DNA of 33,162 nucleotides from Bacteroidales bacterium (GTDB lineage Bacteria; Bacteroidota; Bacteroidia; Bacteroidales; WCHB1-69): NCBI GenBank assembly GCA_024400835.1, contig JAKSMC010000038.1:1-33162 (forward strand), written 5' to 3'. The position numbers and the translations under genes were made by a program. How positions within the stretch are numbered: position 1 is the first letter of the stretch; each line of letters opens with the position of its first letter. Under the pieces are notes generated by a model, which saw only the letters and a list, made by a program, of their open reading frames with translations, was not told the DNA's origin and ran no database searches. Below, in pieces: positions 17,186-25,517 of the stretch.

Positions 17186-18133
17186 TCAAATCAACACAGC
17201 TCCTATAATAAGGCCTAACAGCATTGTCAGGGTTTTCAGTACGAAGAAGTTTTTGCGGGATTGTGCCAGCAGCGGCAGACCGGCGTGGCCATTCTGCGAA
17301 ATGGAGTTCGCAAGCAGAATGCCGAAGGGCAGGCCGCCTTCCAAAAACATGATGATGAATACCAGGTTCGGGCCGGATTCGGGAATGAACCCAATAAGGA
17401 CGGCTAACAGCAGCAGCACGTATTTTGCCCAGACATGAGTGCTCATGATGGTTTCAATATCCACAAAGTGACCGGCAATTTTCAAAAACAGCAGAACACC
17501 GAATGACCATAAGAAGATGGTGAGCAGGTGCTGTTTGATGACGTGCTCCCAAAGATGCTCTTTGAAGAAGTGCACGCACCAAGCCTTGAAGCCGTGACTT
17601 TCGGATTTCTCGTGATGGTGCTCGTGAATGTCCGCTTCCTCGTGGATGGCAAATTCGTGACTTTCCAATGGGAGTTTCCATTTTTTCGATACAATATTTA
17701 ATATAGTACCGACGCAGATGCCGAGGGTGAAAAGAATGCCAGTCATAATCATGGCCCATTTGGGATCTTTGGCGAACAGGAAGAAGGCTTCGTCGCCGAA
17801 AGTGGCTATCATGCCGCCGGCGAGTGCGCCGAACGAAATGGCGTTGTGGGTGAACATCGATACTACCGCAAAGCCGCCGGCGCATCCGGGAATCGCACCC
17901 AACAGGCAGGCAATGGCCAATTGCAAAAATGGATAGTTGTGCAACTTGGCTATCAGTTTGCCCGAAGAAGAAACGTTAATCAATTCGATAACGGCCATCA
18001 TAAGGATGACCAAACAGGTGATTTCCAGGGTGTCGGCCAGTACGTCGCCTAATATGGATGGGAGTGCCTGCCCGAAAGTGCCTTCTGCGGCGTGTTCGTG
18101 AATATGTAGTAGTACAGTGTTATGGAGTAGCAT
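17186..18133 (-). CDS. Multi-spanning putative heavy-metal exporter (ArsP_2-like)
   Basis: 315 residues with about nine or ten hydrophobic segments in two halves. The repeated glycine/proline-rich motifs LLGAIPGCAGGFAVV (first half) and LIGFIPESGPNLVFI (second half) suggest an internal duplication with inverted or parallel halves. Between the halves is a His/Glu-rich loop (HEEADIHEHHHEKSESH), and the N-terminus also carries His, as in many metal transporters. The pattern fits the ArsP_2/DUF2899 family of putative metal exporters, some members of which are labelled manganese transporters. The substrate cannot be decided from sequence. It follows the hydrogenase-like gene by 35 bp, so it may share that transcript. 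Confidence 0.8.
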   Translation of the reverse strand: MLLHNTVLLHIHEHAAEGTFGQALPSILGDVLADTLEITCLVILMMAVIELINVSSSGKLIAKLHNYPFLQLAIACLLGAIPGCAGGFAVVSMFTHNAISFGALAGGMIATFGDEAFFLFAKDPKWAMIMTGILFTLGICVGTILNIVSKKWKLPLESHEFAIHEEADIHEHHHEKSESHGFKAWCVHFFKEHLWEHVIKQHLLTIFLWSFGVLLFLKIAGHFVDIETIMSTHVWAKYVLLLLAVLIGFIPESGPNLVFIIMFLEGGLPFGILLANSISQNGHAGLPLLAQSRKNFFVLKTLTMLLGLIIGAVLI

Positions 18134-18168
18134 TGATGTCTAAATTTTGAAGCCGCAAAAATAACAAT

Positions 18169-19548
18169 TTAGAGGTTCAAATTTTTAGCAATCGCGGGGT
18201 CATTCTTTTTTGCACCCCAGATCTTGATATTGACACGCATGGCGTCCAAGAAAGACAACTTCTCAGAGTGCTCGAGGGCGCGCTGTACGAAGACGCATTG
18301 CTCGATTTCGGCTTGGCCGTTGACAACGGCTTCGGAAAGAGCTTTGCAGGACTGGTAACCGCAGATTCGGCAGTCAACCTGTGGCAGGTTTTGGTTGATT
18401 TCGAACGCTTTGCGCATTTTCTGCATGGCCACTGCCATGTTGTCGTCCATCTTGTCCATAGAGCGCGGCTCCACTTCGCCGAGTACGCGTTTGTGCTCGT
18501 TCAGGTGGTCGACGTAGTTGAGCAGGTCGTTGTCTTCGGCATCGATTTCGTCAGGTGAGCGCTGCATACGCTTGCGTTGGCGTTCTGCGGTGAGAAAACG
18601 ATTGTTAGCACACAGAATGCCGCCGGCACAACTTTCATCGCAGGCGCGAAGTTCCAAATAGCCGATGTCCTGAATGTCCTCGTCTTCCAATTTCTCTAAA
18701 AAATCAGATACGTTGTGGATGCCGTCGATGGCCAGGTTACGTCCGTTTTTGAGGAGGTTGACTTCGCCGCCGGTGAGCGTGTAGTTCAGACTCGACTTGG
18801 AAAGGCGGTGGTTGTGCGTGCGTGAATCTTCGCAAAGTTTGTACTCGCCTTGCTTGATGACGCGCATCACCTTGTTGTATAGGTAGTTCATGTTGATGAC
18901 GCCGGTGACGTAGGATTCCTCTTCGGTAGCCGGGCTCTTGATGGCGGCAATTTTGGCCGCACAGGGCGTGACGTAGAAGATGCCGATGTCCTCAACCGGA
19001 ATGTTGTCTTCCTCCGTGAGCAGTTTGCGGATGTAGAGCGCGGTGAGGTCCAATGGCGGTTTTAGCAGATAAAGATTTTGCACTAATACGGGGAACTTCA
19101 CCTGGATGAGGCGCACGATGGCAGGGCAGAACGTGGAGATGATGGGCTTGAACCCATTGTTCTCGTTGACAGTCTTCTGCATTTCCTCTTTGATGAAGTC
19201 CACACTTTTCTCCACTTCGAAAACATGCTTGAAGCCGAGGTGGTAAAGCGCGGAGAGGATGGTCTTCTCCTTGATTTTCTCTTCGAATTGCGCAGTGAAG
19301 ATGGAGGGCAGCAAAAGGACCGGGTACTTGCAGTTGTAAACGGTCTCGAAGTCGTCTTGCTCGATGTAGATGGCGTTTACGGGGCAAGCCTGGTAGCATC
19401 TGCCACAGTCGACACAGCGGTTGGGATTGAGTTGCGGGTGGCCGTCTTCGATGTGTATGGCCATGGTCGGACAGATGCCCGTACAGTGCGCGCAGCCGAT
19501 ACAGAGGTCGTACTTGAATTTCAGTGCGTGGTGGAAATCTTCTGCCAT
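18169..19548 (-). CDS. [FeFe]-hydrogenase-like iron-sulfur protein, probable sensor
   Basis: 459 residues. An N-terminal ferredoxin domain has two full 4Fe-4S motifs (C16, C19, C22, C26; C45, C48, C51, C55). The middle matches the large-subunit domain of [FeFe] hydrogenases: C141 in STFCP, C196 in VTPCAAK, and C303/C307 in RACDESCAGG, which would supply the four cysteines holding the H-cluster cubane. The residue before C141, where catalytic enzymes have the proton-transfer Cys (TSCCP), is Phe. A C-terminal 4Fe-4S domain (CRICGYQSC, 393-401, plus C418) follows. It therefore looks like a sensory or regulatory member rather than a bulk H2 enzyme. RsbW-like and DRTGG genes lie just upstream, as in hydrogenase regulatory clusters of anaerobes. 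Confidence 0.85.
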   Translation of the reverse strand: MAEDFHHALKFKYDLCIGCAHCTGICPTMAIHIEDGHPQLNPNRCVDCGRCYQACPVNAIYIEQDDFETVYNCKYPVLLLPSIFTAQFEEKIKEKTILSALYHLGFKHVFEVEKSVDFIKEEMQKTVNENNGFKPIISTFCPAIVRLIQVKFPVLVQNLYLLKPPLDLTALYIRKLLTEEDNIPVEDIGIFYVTPCAAKIAAIKSPATEEESYVTGVINMNYLYNKVMRVIKQGEYKLCEDSRTHNHRLSKSSLNYTLTGGEVNLLKNGRNLAIDGIHNVSDFLEKLEDEDIQDIGYLELRACDESCAGGILCANNRFLTAERQRKRMQRSPDEIDAEDNDLLNYVDHLNEHKRVLGEVEPRSMDKMDDNMAVAMQKMRKAFEINQNLPQVDCRICGYQSCKALSEAVVNGQAEIEQCVFVQRALEHSEKLSFLDAMRVNIKIWGAKKNDPAIAKNLNL

Positions 19549-19628
19549 AATAGTTGCTTTTTATTGCCCGAAGGCGGTGGTTCGAAAAATAGAGTAGGGC
19601 AGGAAACGAGTTATGGGAGCGGGATTGT

Positions 19629-20045
19629 CTAATGGGTGAAATAGTTGGTGAAGTCGATGGTGGTGCCTTTGCCGACTTCTGTTTGGATGTTTAATTCGTC
19701 AGAGTTGTTTTTGATGTTGGGAAGCCCCATACCGGCGCCGAAGCCCATTTCGCGGACTTTCGGGGAGGCCGTGGAATTTCCTTTCTGCATGGCCCAGTCC
19801 ACATTGGGGATGCCGGGGCCTTCATCTGCTAAGATGATGTGTATTCTGTCTTCTTCGAGGTTTACGGAAATATCTCCTCGGTAGGCGTGTGCCACAATGT
19901 TGACTTCGGCTTCGTAGAGAGCCACTACGGTGCGCTTCACGATTTCCGGGCTGACACCGAGCTTCTTAAGCATCCTTTTGACTTCACTGGAGGTAGAACC
20001 CGCATTGGTGAAATCCCCTCCTTCAACGTGGTAGATAAAATCCAT
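19629..20045 (-). CDS. RsbW-like ATP-binding anti-sigma/serine kinase domain protein
   Basis: 138 residues forming a single GHKL ATPase domain. Motifs: N-box EAEVNIVAHAY, G1 DEGPGIP, G2 GFGAGMGLPNIKNNSDE and the C-terminal GKGTTIDF strand. There is no H-box, so it is not a histidine kinase; this is the fold of anti-sigma kinases such as RsbW and SpoIIAB. No sigma factor or anti-anti-sigma partner is adjacent. It lies between the DRTGG gene (15-bp gap) and the hydrogenase-like gene (80-bp gap), so it probably acts in the same redox or H2-related pathway. Confidence 0.88.
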   Translation of the reverse strand: MDFIYHVEGGDFTNAGSTSSEVKRMLKKLGVSPEIVKRTVVALYEAEVNIVAHAYRGDISVNLEEDRIHIILADEGPGIPNVDWAMQKGNSTASPKVREMGFGAGMGLPNIKNNSDELNIQTEVGKGTTIDFTNYFTH

Positions 20046-20060
20046 AGTAGTGTGTTTTGG

Positions 20061-20408
20061 TTAATAAATGGATGAAACGCCGGATCCGTATAGGATACCC
20101 GCGGCTTTGTACATGGAGAACCCCGTCGCCACAATGACCATGTCGTTGTCTTCCGCCAACTCTATCATCTCGTCTGTCACAGCCTTGCCGCGTACCACCA
20201 GCAGCATGTCAATGTCTGACATTTCGCAGGTGCGGATGGATTGGAGGTTGCACAATCCCGTCATCAGCATCAAGTTGTCCGTATCTTTGACGGTCAGCAC
20301 ATCGCTCATCAGGTCAGATGCGATAATGTGCGTCACCTCGCGGTTCTTGAAGCTTTCTCCACAAACAAATTCTCCTTGTACTAATGTTGCAATTTCTTCA
20401 ACAGTCAT
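20061..20408 (-). CDS. DRTGG-domain protein
   Basis: 115 residues. The pattern (LVQGEFVCGESFKNREVTHI, ASDLMSDVLT, then a GK-type middle and ATGFSMYKAAGILYGSG) matches stand-alone DRTGG-domain proteins, a ligand-binding-like domain also found beside CBS domains and in phosphotransacetylases. No catalytic residues are evident. Stand-alone copies often sit with RsbW-like ATPases and iron hydrogenases in anaerobes, as here. First gene of the putative operon, with its own -7 box. Confidence 0.82.
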   Translation of the reverse strand: MTVEEIATLVQGEFVCGESFKNREVTHIIASDLMSDVLTVKDTDNLMLMTGLCNLQSIRTCEMSDIDMLLVVRGKAVTDEMIELAEDNDMVIVATGFSMYKAAGILYGSGVSSIY

Positions 20409-20449
20409 TTCTGTCTTTGATTATTAAATGGTTAAACGAAATAAGGGCG

Positions 20450-20457
20450 CAAATATA
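20450..20457 (-). promoter_or_regulatory. -7 element of the DRTGG/hydrogenase-like operon
   Basis: TATATTTG followed by CGCCC on the minus strand, 41 nt before the DRTGG ATG. No clear -33 TTG; an A-rich, GATGAAAA-containing low-complexity tract (20458-20507) lies upstream. Confidence 0.45.
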
Positions 20458-20601
20458 AAAAAAAGATGAAAATATGAAAAGATAAAATGATAAAAAGATG
20501 AAAATAGGGGACTGGTTATTCGTCATACAAAGGGGTGGTGGTGTTTGTAAAACCTTTATGCTAAATCTTATTTTTTGTTCTCGACTCTCAACTCTTTTTG
20601 C

Positions 20602-20609
20602 TATTTTTG
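20602..20609 (+). promoter_or_regulatory. -7 element of the TPR-dedA-aroE operon
   Basis: TATTTTTG followed by CGGCC, 22 nt before the chosen ATG at 20632; a TTG lies 24 nt upstream (20575-20577). It argues against the earlier in-frame ATG at 20575. Confidence 0.5.
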
Positions 20610-20631
20610 CGGCCCTAACAAAAGAACGGAC

Positions 20632-22080
20632 ATGAGTATGTATGACGATGTTGAAGATGATGAATTAGAAGAACTTGCGCAGGAATTCAAGCAGGCGGCA
20701 GACAGCGGGTGCCCGGTCTTTTTCGACAGGGACGATTTCGAAGATGTCATCGCGCTGTTTCTGGAATCCGGCCAGATGGACTATGCCCGCAAAGCTATTA
20801 CGGCTGCCATCGAGCAGTTTCCCAACGAACAGTATTTCAGACTGCAGTTTGCCAAGTATTATGCTCTGGTGATGGATTTTGATGCCGCACGACGGGAACT
20901 GGATTATATCGAACAACATTACGAGCCGATTCCTGAAATGTATATTGAAAAGGTCCTTATCTCACATGCCTTCAATAAAAAAGTCAATGGAGTGGAATTA
21001 CTTCAAAAGGCTCTTGCCTTAGATCCTGATATCCCGGAAGCCCATCTGCTCCTGGCGCACGAATACCTCTCTGACAACGATTTGGAATCCGCAGTGCAAC
21101 ACGCGGTACGCGCCATCCAGTTGGACGAGCTGGCCGCCGAAGACCTCAAAATCGTCATGATTGATTTCCAAGGGCTGCTCGTCATGCACCAAAGCAATAT
21201 CATTATTGATTTCTATACCCGTCTTACCGAGGAACTGCCTATGTGCGGCGCCCTTTGGAGCGGCTTGGGCCTCGCCCACATGAACCATAATGATTTCGAA
21301 CGGGCCATCGATGCTTTCCAATTCCAACTTTCTTTGGATGAAGAGGACTCCAGTGCGTATATTAACCTTGCGGAGGCACAGTCCGCTGCCGGCAATTACA
21401 ATGAGGCCCTTGACAATTTCATTGTCGCACGTGAAAAGTGCAACGTATTGGAATTCAATGTCCAAATAGGACGCTGCTATTACAATATGCATGATTATGA
21501 AGCGGCTTTGTACTATTTTTTGAAAACCACACCTGACGACCCGATGTATGCTTTTGTGCCTTCTGAGGTCGTCCGCGTATTCAAGGCTCAAGGCAAGTTT
21601 GACGAGGCTCGGGCCTATCTGCGCAACCAGATAGACAAAGATCCTCAGAATGTGGATGCCATAGAGGAACTTATAGATTTGCTGGATCCGCAGAAACATG
21701 CGGACGAAATACGAGGACTGTGTGCTAATGCCATCAGTAGCGAGTTCAATCCCAAGTACGGATTCCTCAGCTTCTTTGCATACTACTGCTGCCATACCGA
21801 AGGCGCGGACCTGGGCATTGAAATTTGCTCCGAGTATATTGACGATCCCGATGTCTGCACGGACGTGCACTATTTTATGGCGGCCTTCTATTTGGAAAAA
21901 GGCCAGGTGGAACGTGGCTGCGAGTATCTCGAACTGGCTCTCCAGGCTGATCCGCAACCCTGCCATGTCGATTTCGAGGATATGGACCCCGACTTCGCCA
22001 ATATCCCAGAAGTGGCCGAACTGCTGCGTGTTTACAAAGATGACGAACGGCCTTCTGATCCGACTGAATTTTTAAATTAA
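20632..22080 (+). CDS. Tetratricopeptide repeat protein
   Basis: 482 residues from ATG 20632 (a second ATG two codons later is also possible). There is no signal peptide, so it is probably cytoplasmic. A very acidic N-terminus (YDDVEDDELEEL) is followed by about ten helical TPR-like repeats, several with the usual small and aromatic pattern (for example ALDPDIPEAHLLLAHEYLSD; CGALWSGLGLAHMNHNDFERA). TPR arrays bind other proteins; the partner is unknown. It heads a tight plus-strand operon with dedA (9-bp gap) and aroE. Confidence 0.88.
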   Translation: MSMYDDVEDDELEELAQEFKQAADSGCPVFFDRDDFEDVIALFLESGQMDYARKAITAAIEQFPNEQYFRLQFAKYYALVMDFDAARRELDYIEQHYEPIPEMYIEKVLISHAFNKKVNGVELLQKALALDPDIPEAHLLLAHEYLSDNDLESAVQHAVRAIQLDELAAEDLKIVMIDFQGLLVMHQSNIIIDFYTRLTEELPMCGALWSGLGLAHMNHNDFERAIDAFQFQLSLDEEDSSAYINLAEAQSAAGNYNEALDNFIVAREKCNVLEFNVQIGRCYYNMHDYEAALYYFLKTTPDDPMYAFVPSEVVRVFKAQGKFDEARAYLRNQIDKDPQNVDAIEELIDLLDPQKHADEIRGLCANAISSEFNPKYGFLSFFAYYCCHTEGADLGIEICSEYIDDPDVCTDVHYFMAAFYLEKGQVERGCEYLELALQADPQPCHVDFEDMDPDFANIPEVAELLRVYKDDERPSDPTEFLN

Positions 22081-22089
22081 TAAAGATAT

Positions 22090-22887
22090 ATGAAGAAAAT
22101 ATTCTGCTGCATATTGCTGGCTGCCCTGACGTTCAATGTTTTCGGACAAACAGCAGATACCTTGGCAAAACAGGAAAAACTTTCTGCTACAGATAAGGTT
22201 ATCTCTTGGTATAACAGTCATTTGAATTATGGAACTGTCACCCTGCTGATGGCAGTCGAAAGTTCTTTTATCCCATTCCCTTCCGAGGTGATTGTCCCAC
22301 CGGCTGCCTATCAAGCCTGTGATAGAGAGAACGAAGCACTCTATAAGACGGACTCCAAAGTGGTTAACGTGATATTTGTCATTCTATTTGCTACGCTGGG
22401 CGCGCTGATCGGTGCACTCATCAATTATGTGCTGGCACTGGTCTTGGGCCGTCCCATTGTCTATTGGTTCGCCGACAGCAAAGTCGGACACCTGTTGATG
22501 CTGAATGGCGAGAAAGTCAAAAAGGCCGAAGACTATTTTATTGATAATGGGAAAAGTTCGACCCTCATCGGCCGTTTGATCCCGGCTATTCGCCAATTGA
22601 TATCCATACCTGCCGGCTTGGCTAAGATGAATATCGGCGTTTTTGTCTTGTTCACCACGTTGGGTGCCGCTCTTTGGAACACTATCTTGGCGTTTCTGGG
22701 ATATTTTGCACACGGACAGAAAGATTTGATTGACAAGTACAACGGAGAACTGAAGATTGCGCTTTGGGGACTCTGTGCTGCGTTCGTCGCTTACTTAGTC
22801 GTCAAGGGTATTAGAAGTTCCAAGGCGGCTAAGGCAAAGGCTGCAGAAAAGGCTGATTCCGAAAACGTGGAAACACCTGCCGAATGA
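22090..22887 (+). CDS. DedA-family membrane protein
   Basis: 265 residues. A cleavable-looking signal peptide (MKKIFCCILLAALTFNVFGQ) precedes the domain. The family marks are ESSFIPFPSEVIVPPAAY near residue 57 and GRLIPAIRQLISIPAGLAKM near 160, with four or five membrane segments. DedA proteins are inner-membrane transporters, with members shown or proposed to flip undecaprenyl phosphate or phospholipids. The tail is Lys/Ala/Glu-rich and cytoplasmic or disordered. Its stop codon overlaps the aroE start (ATGA). Confidence 0.93.
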   Translation: MKKIFCCILLAALTFNVFGQTADTLAKQEKLSATDKVISWYNSHLNYGTVTLLMAVESSFIPFPSEVIVPPAAYQACDRENEALYKTDSKVVNVIFVILFATLGALIGALINYVLALVLGRPIVYWFADSKVGHLLMLNGEKVKKAEDYFIDNGKSSTLIGRLIPAIRQLISIPAGLAKMNIGVFVLFTTLGAALWNTILAFLGYFAHGQKDLIDKYNGELKIALWGLCAAFVAYLVVKGIRSSKAAKAKAAEKADSENVETPAE

Positions 22888-23642
22888 GACTGTACGGACT
22901 TATAGGGAGGAAGTTGGGACACAGTTTTTCAAAACGGTATTTCGAAGCGAAATTCGCTGCGGAAAACCGTTCCGACTGCCGTTACGAACTTTTCGAACTT
23001 CCGGATATTTCCAATTTGAGAGATTTTATATGCAACCATCCGGACTTGCAGGGATTGAATGTGACCATTCCTTACAAGCAGTCGGTGATGGCTTTGCTGG
23101 ATGCGGTTGATCCCGAGGCCGAGCAAGTCGGGGCTGTGAACACGATACGAGTGTTTCGCGACAACGGGAATGTGGAGCTGGTGGGTTTCAACACGGATGT
23201 GGAAGGATTCCGGCTCTCATTGGCGGGGAAGAGGATTCCGTCGCGGGCTTTGGTGTTAGGCACAGGCGGTGCGGCTGCGGCAGTGGCACACGTGTTGCGG
23301 CAGTGGGATGTTCCCTTCCGGCAGGTGTCGCGCCACCCCGAAAATGATGAAATCAGTTACTTGCAGGTGTCCGATTCGGTCTTGCAGGATTATCCGTTTG
23401 TCATAAATTGCACCCCTTCAGGTATGTATCCAGCGGTGGAAGAAAAGCCGCAGTTGCCATACGAGGTGCTTACTTCGAACAGCTTCTTGTACGATTTGGT
23501 GTACAATCCTGAGAAGACACTGTTTTTAAAAGAAGGGGAAAAAAGAGGCGCACAGATTCAGAACGGAATGGAAATGCTCCGCCTGCAGGCCGAGGCTTCA
23601 TGGAAAATCTGGAACGGGGCTAAAAGAACAGAATGTCTTTGA
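22884..23642 (+). CDS. aroE: Shikimate dehydrogenase
   Basis: 252 residues. It reduces 3-dehydroshikimate to shikimate with NADPH in aromatic amino acid synthesis. Visible features: GLIGRKLGHSFSKRYF substrate loop, catalytic K65 (LNVTIPYKQSV), N86 (VGAVNTIR), D105 (GFNTDVEGF) and the nucleotide-binding GTGGAAAAV (126 on). It overlaps dedA by 4 bp (ATGA), and its last 23 bp overlap the convergent DUF721 gene. Confidence 0.96.
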   Translation: MRLYGLIGRKLGHSFSKRYFEAKFAAENRSDCRYELFELPDISNLRDFICNHPDLQGLNVTIPYKQSVMALLDAVDPEAEQVGAVNTIRVFRDNGNVELVGFNTDVEGFRLSLAGKRIPSRALVLGTGGAAAAVAHVLRQWDVPFRQVSRHPENDEISYLQVSDSVLQDYPFVINCTPSGMYPAVEEKPQLPYEVLTSNSFLYDLVYNPEKTLFLKEGEKRGAQIQNGMEMLRLQAEASWKIWNGAKRTECL

Positions 23643-23910
23643 CTACGGGCATAGCATAGTCGGCGTTGATGCGTGCGATGATGGTGCTCTTCTGGCCGGC
23701 AAGCTCGAAACGCATGGCTGCATTCGGCACCTGCACCTTCATAACGCCGTTCTTCAGGGAAATACATTTCGACTGTTGGGCGCAAATCTCACCGACATAT
23801 TCCGGCCATTTGTCCATCACCATTCGGTCGGCATATAGCTTCTGCTTCCCTGACTTATTGACGAAATCGTATATTAAATCCTTTAAACTTAGTTCGTTGT
23901 TGTTGCGCAT
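23620..23910 (-). CDS. DUF721/DciA-like protein
   Basis: 96 residues. The pattern (LSLKDLIYDFVNKSGKQKL, MDKWPEYVGEICAQQS, LKNGVMKVQVPNAAMRFEL) fits the DUF721 family, which includes the replicative-helicase loading factor DciA in many bacteria. Whether this short member has that role is inference. The 3' end overlaps aroE by 23 bp in convergent orientation. A possible -7-like sequence (TATTTTTGC, complement of 23932-23940) lies about 20 nt upstream. Confidence 0.85.
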   Translation of the reverse strand: MRNNNELSLKDLIYDFVNKSGKQKLYADRMVMDKWPEYVGEICAQQSKCISLKNGVMKVQVPNAAMRFELAGQKSTIIARINADYAMPVVKDILFF

Positions 23911-23973
23911 GACCGTTTTTTTTGAGCAGGCAAAAATAACAAAAAGAGTTAAGAGCGCCCAATTTTTTCAAGC

Positions 23974-24448
23974 AAACTATATACTTATAGACCAGTTTGT
24001 ATAAAAATATCACGGCGTAGCCGTACCTTGAACAACCCCAGCAGGGTTGTATATCTGTAAAGAAGGGCGCAATCTGTGGGTGAAGGATGGCGTTGTGCGG
24101 TAGTGGCGGCGCGGAGTGGCTTGTGCGAAGAACAAAGCGTGCTGTCGCCGCCTGTCGGGGGAGCAAATCTATGCAAATCGGAAGCAAATAAGACCTACGG
24201 ACTATGCTATGTGGGACCGCGGCAGCGATTGGAGCCCATTTACTTGCGTGCGGGGGGGGACGGGGTGTTTATATGGAAGCAAATCTTTGCAAATCGGAAG
24301 CAAATTTGCGCTTGGTGGCGCATTGTGGGTGGGCAGCAAGTTAGGGCGTAAAGCGCGACGGCACAGCGTTGGGAAGAGCGTGGCGGTGCCGGGCCGCCCA
24401 AATCATAATAAAAACAAAATAAATCGGGTCAACAAGCATGTGGTTGCC
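23974..24448 (+). repeat. Dispersed GC-rich element A
   Basis: The left end is CTATATACTTATAGACC (23977-23993); the right end is GGTCAACAAGCATGTGGTTG (24427-24446), roughly its inverted copy. Inside are the hairpins CGGC-GTA-GCCG (24013-24023) and ACAACCC-GGGTTGT (24032-24050). The GC-rich right half (about 24200-24412) is similar, in inverted orientation, to 28371-28590. The phrase GCAAATCTnTGCAAATCGG occurs twice within it (about 24165 and 24283). No transposase is present, so it is a non-autonomous or non-coding dispersed element. Confidence 0.65.
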
Positions 24449-24479
24449 GGAATTTTTCCTTTAATGGATGTTTTTTTTG

Positions 24480-24487
24480 TATCTTTG
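24480..24487 (+). promoter_or_regulatory. -7 element of trpS
   Basis: TATCTTTG followed by CCGCCC, 23 nt before the trpS ATG. No clear -33 TTG at normal spacing; the sequence upstream belongs to the edge of element A. Confidence 0.6.
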
Positions 24488-24510
24488 CCGCCCTTAAAAA
24501 ACAGACAAAA

Positions 24511-25506
24511 ATGGATACAGTAGCAAGCGGCATTCGCCCAACAGGTTTTCTTCATCTCGGCAACTATTTCGGAGCGCTGAGAAACTTTATCAAGATGCAG
24601 AACGAGAACAACTGCTTCTTTTTTATCGCTGATTATCACTCACTGACAACTCATCCCACACCTTCGGACTTGCGTACGAATGTGAAGAATGTGCTCATCG
24701 ACTATATCGCAGCCGGCCTCGATCCGGAGAAGGCCACCATCTATGTGCAGAGTGATGTGCCGCAAGTTTGCGAACTCAGCTTGTTGCTGTCTATGAACGT
24801 GTATGTGGGCGAATTGCAGCGCGTGGCTTCTTTCAAGGAGAAAGTGCGCCGCCAGCCCAATAACGTCAATGCCGGCTTGCTCAACTATCCGGTGCTGATG
24901 GCCGCTGACATCCTGCTGCACCGCGCCGACAAAGTTCCCGTGGGCAAGGACCAGGAACAACATCTGGAGATGACACGCGACTTCGCGCAGCGTTTCAACC
25001 ATATCTATAATCACGAGTATTTCAAACTGCCGGTAGCCTATAATTTCGGCAACGACCTTATCAAGATCCCCGGTCTCGACGGCTCTACCAAGATGTCAAA
25101 GTCCGACAACGAAGGCTCCTGCATCTTCCTTTCCGATGCTCCCGAAGTGGTTCGCAAGAAAATCATGCGCGCCGTTTCCGACAGCGGCCCCACAGAACCC
25201 GGCCAACCGAAATCACAGGCGGTCGAAAACCTCTTCAGCCTTATGAAGGCCGTGTCCAAGCCTGATACGCTTCAGTTCTTCGAAGACCAATACCAGGCCT
25301 GCCAAATCCGCTACGGCGATATGAAGAAACAACTGGCTGCCGATATGATCGAGTTCTTGCAGCCTATCTACGAACGCATTATGGAACTCCGTTCCAAAGA
25401 CGACTATATCAGTAAGGTGGCTCGCGAAGGCGCTGAAAAAGCTCGCGAAAGTGCTTCCAAAACTGTTCGCGACGTCCGCGAAATCATTGGTTTCAAGGCT
25501 CTATAA
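24511..25506 (+). CDS. trpS: Tryptophan--tRNA ligase
   Basis: 331 residues, normal for TrpRS. Class I signatures are present: SGIRPTGFLHLGNYFGAL with HLGN at 15-18 and KMSKS at 194-198 (GSTKMSKSDN). PVGKDQEQHLEMTRDFAQRF is the conserved TrpRS/TyrRS stretch. It charges tRNA-Trp in the cytoplasm. No tryptophan leader or T-box-like sequence is seen upstream. The VWA protein gene follows after 11 bp. Confidence 0.98.
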   Translation: MDTVASGIRPTGFLHLGNYFGALRNFIKMQNENNCFFFIADYHSLTTHPTPSDLRTNVKNVLIDYIAAGLDPEKATIYVQSDVPQVCELSLLLSMNVYVGELQRVASFKEKVRRQPNNVNAGLLNYPVLMAADILLHRADKVPVGKDQEQHLEMTRDFAQRFNHIYNHEYFKLPVAYNFGNDLIKIPGLDGSTKMSKSDNEGSCIFLSDAPEVVRKKIMRAVSDSGPTEPGQPKSQAVENLFSLMKAVSKPDTLQFFEDQYQACQIRYGDMKKQLAADMIEFLQPIYERIMELRSKDDYISKVAREGAEKARESASKTVRDVREIIGFKAL

Positions 25507-25517
25507 ATTGTTGATTG

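Larger units (their letters stand above)
23911..24510. other. Gene-free gap between the DUF721 gene and trpS
   Basis: 600 bp with no credible gene. It holds the DUF721 leader, dispersed element A (23974-24448) and the trpS -7 box. An open frame runs through element A, but its matching copy elsewhere has a different reading-frame structure and indels, so I treat it as non-coding. Confidence 0.65.

Noticed and set aside
17076..18168. Possible manganese riboswitch before the metal exporter
   Set aside because: Only 35 bp separate the exporter start from the upstream gene, too short for such a riboswitch.
18169..19548. Catalytic, H2-producing hydrogenase call for the hydrogenase-like gene
   Set aside because: The TSCCP Cys used for proton transfer is replaced by Phe, and the sequence around the L2 and L3 motifs departs from that of catalytic enzymes, so a sensor or electron-transfer role is preferred.
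20458..20507. A-rich GATGAAAA-type repeats as a CRISPR or tandem array
   Set aside because: Units are irregular with no spacers; this is low-complexity intergenic sequence. No CRISPR array is seen in the window.
24076..24351. Open frame in element A whose product resembles a minus-strand frame at 28328-28591 (shared GPRQ, RAGG, KQICA, VGGQ)
   Set aside because: The similarity follows from the DNA repeat. Neither frame has a promoter or known domain, and the frames break at different points because of indels. I treat them as non-coding, though a very short coding role cannot be fully excluded.
24420..24510. T-box or tryptophan attenuator before trpS
   Set aside because: No leader peptide with Trp codons, no T-box-type sequence and only a short leader after the -7 box.
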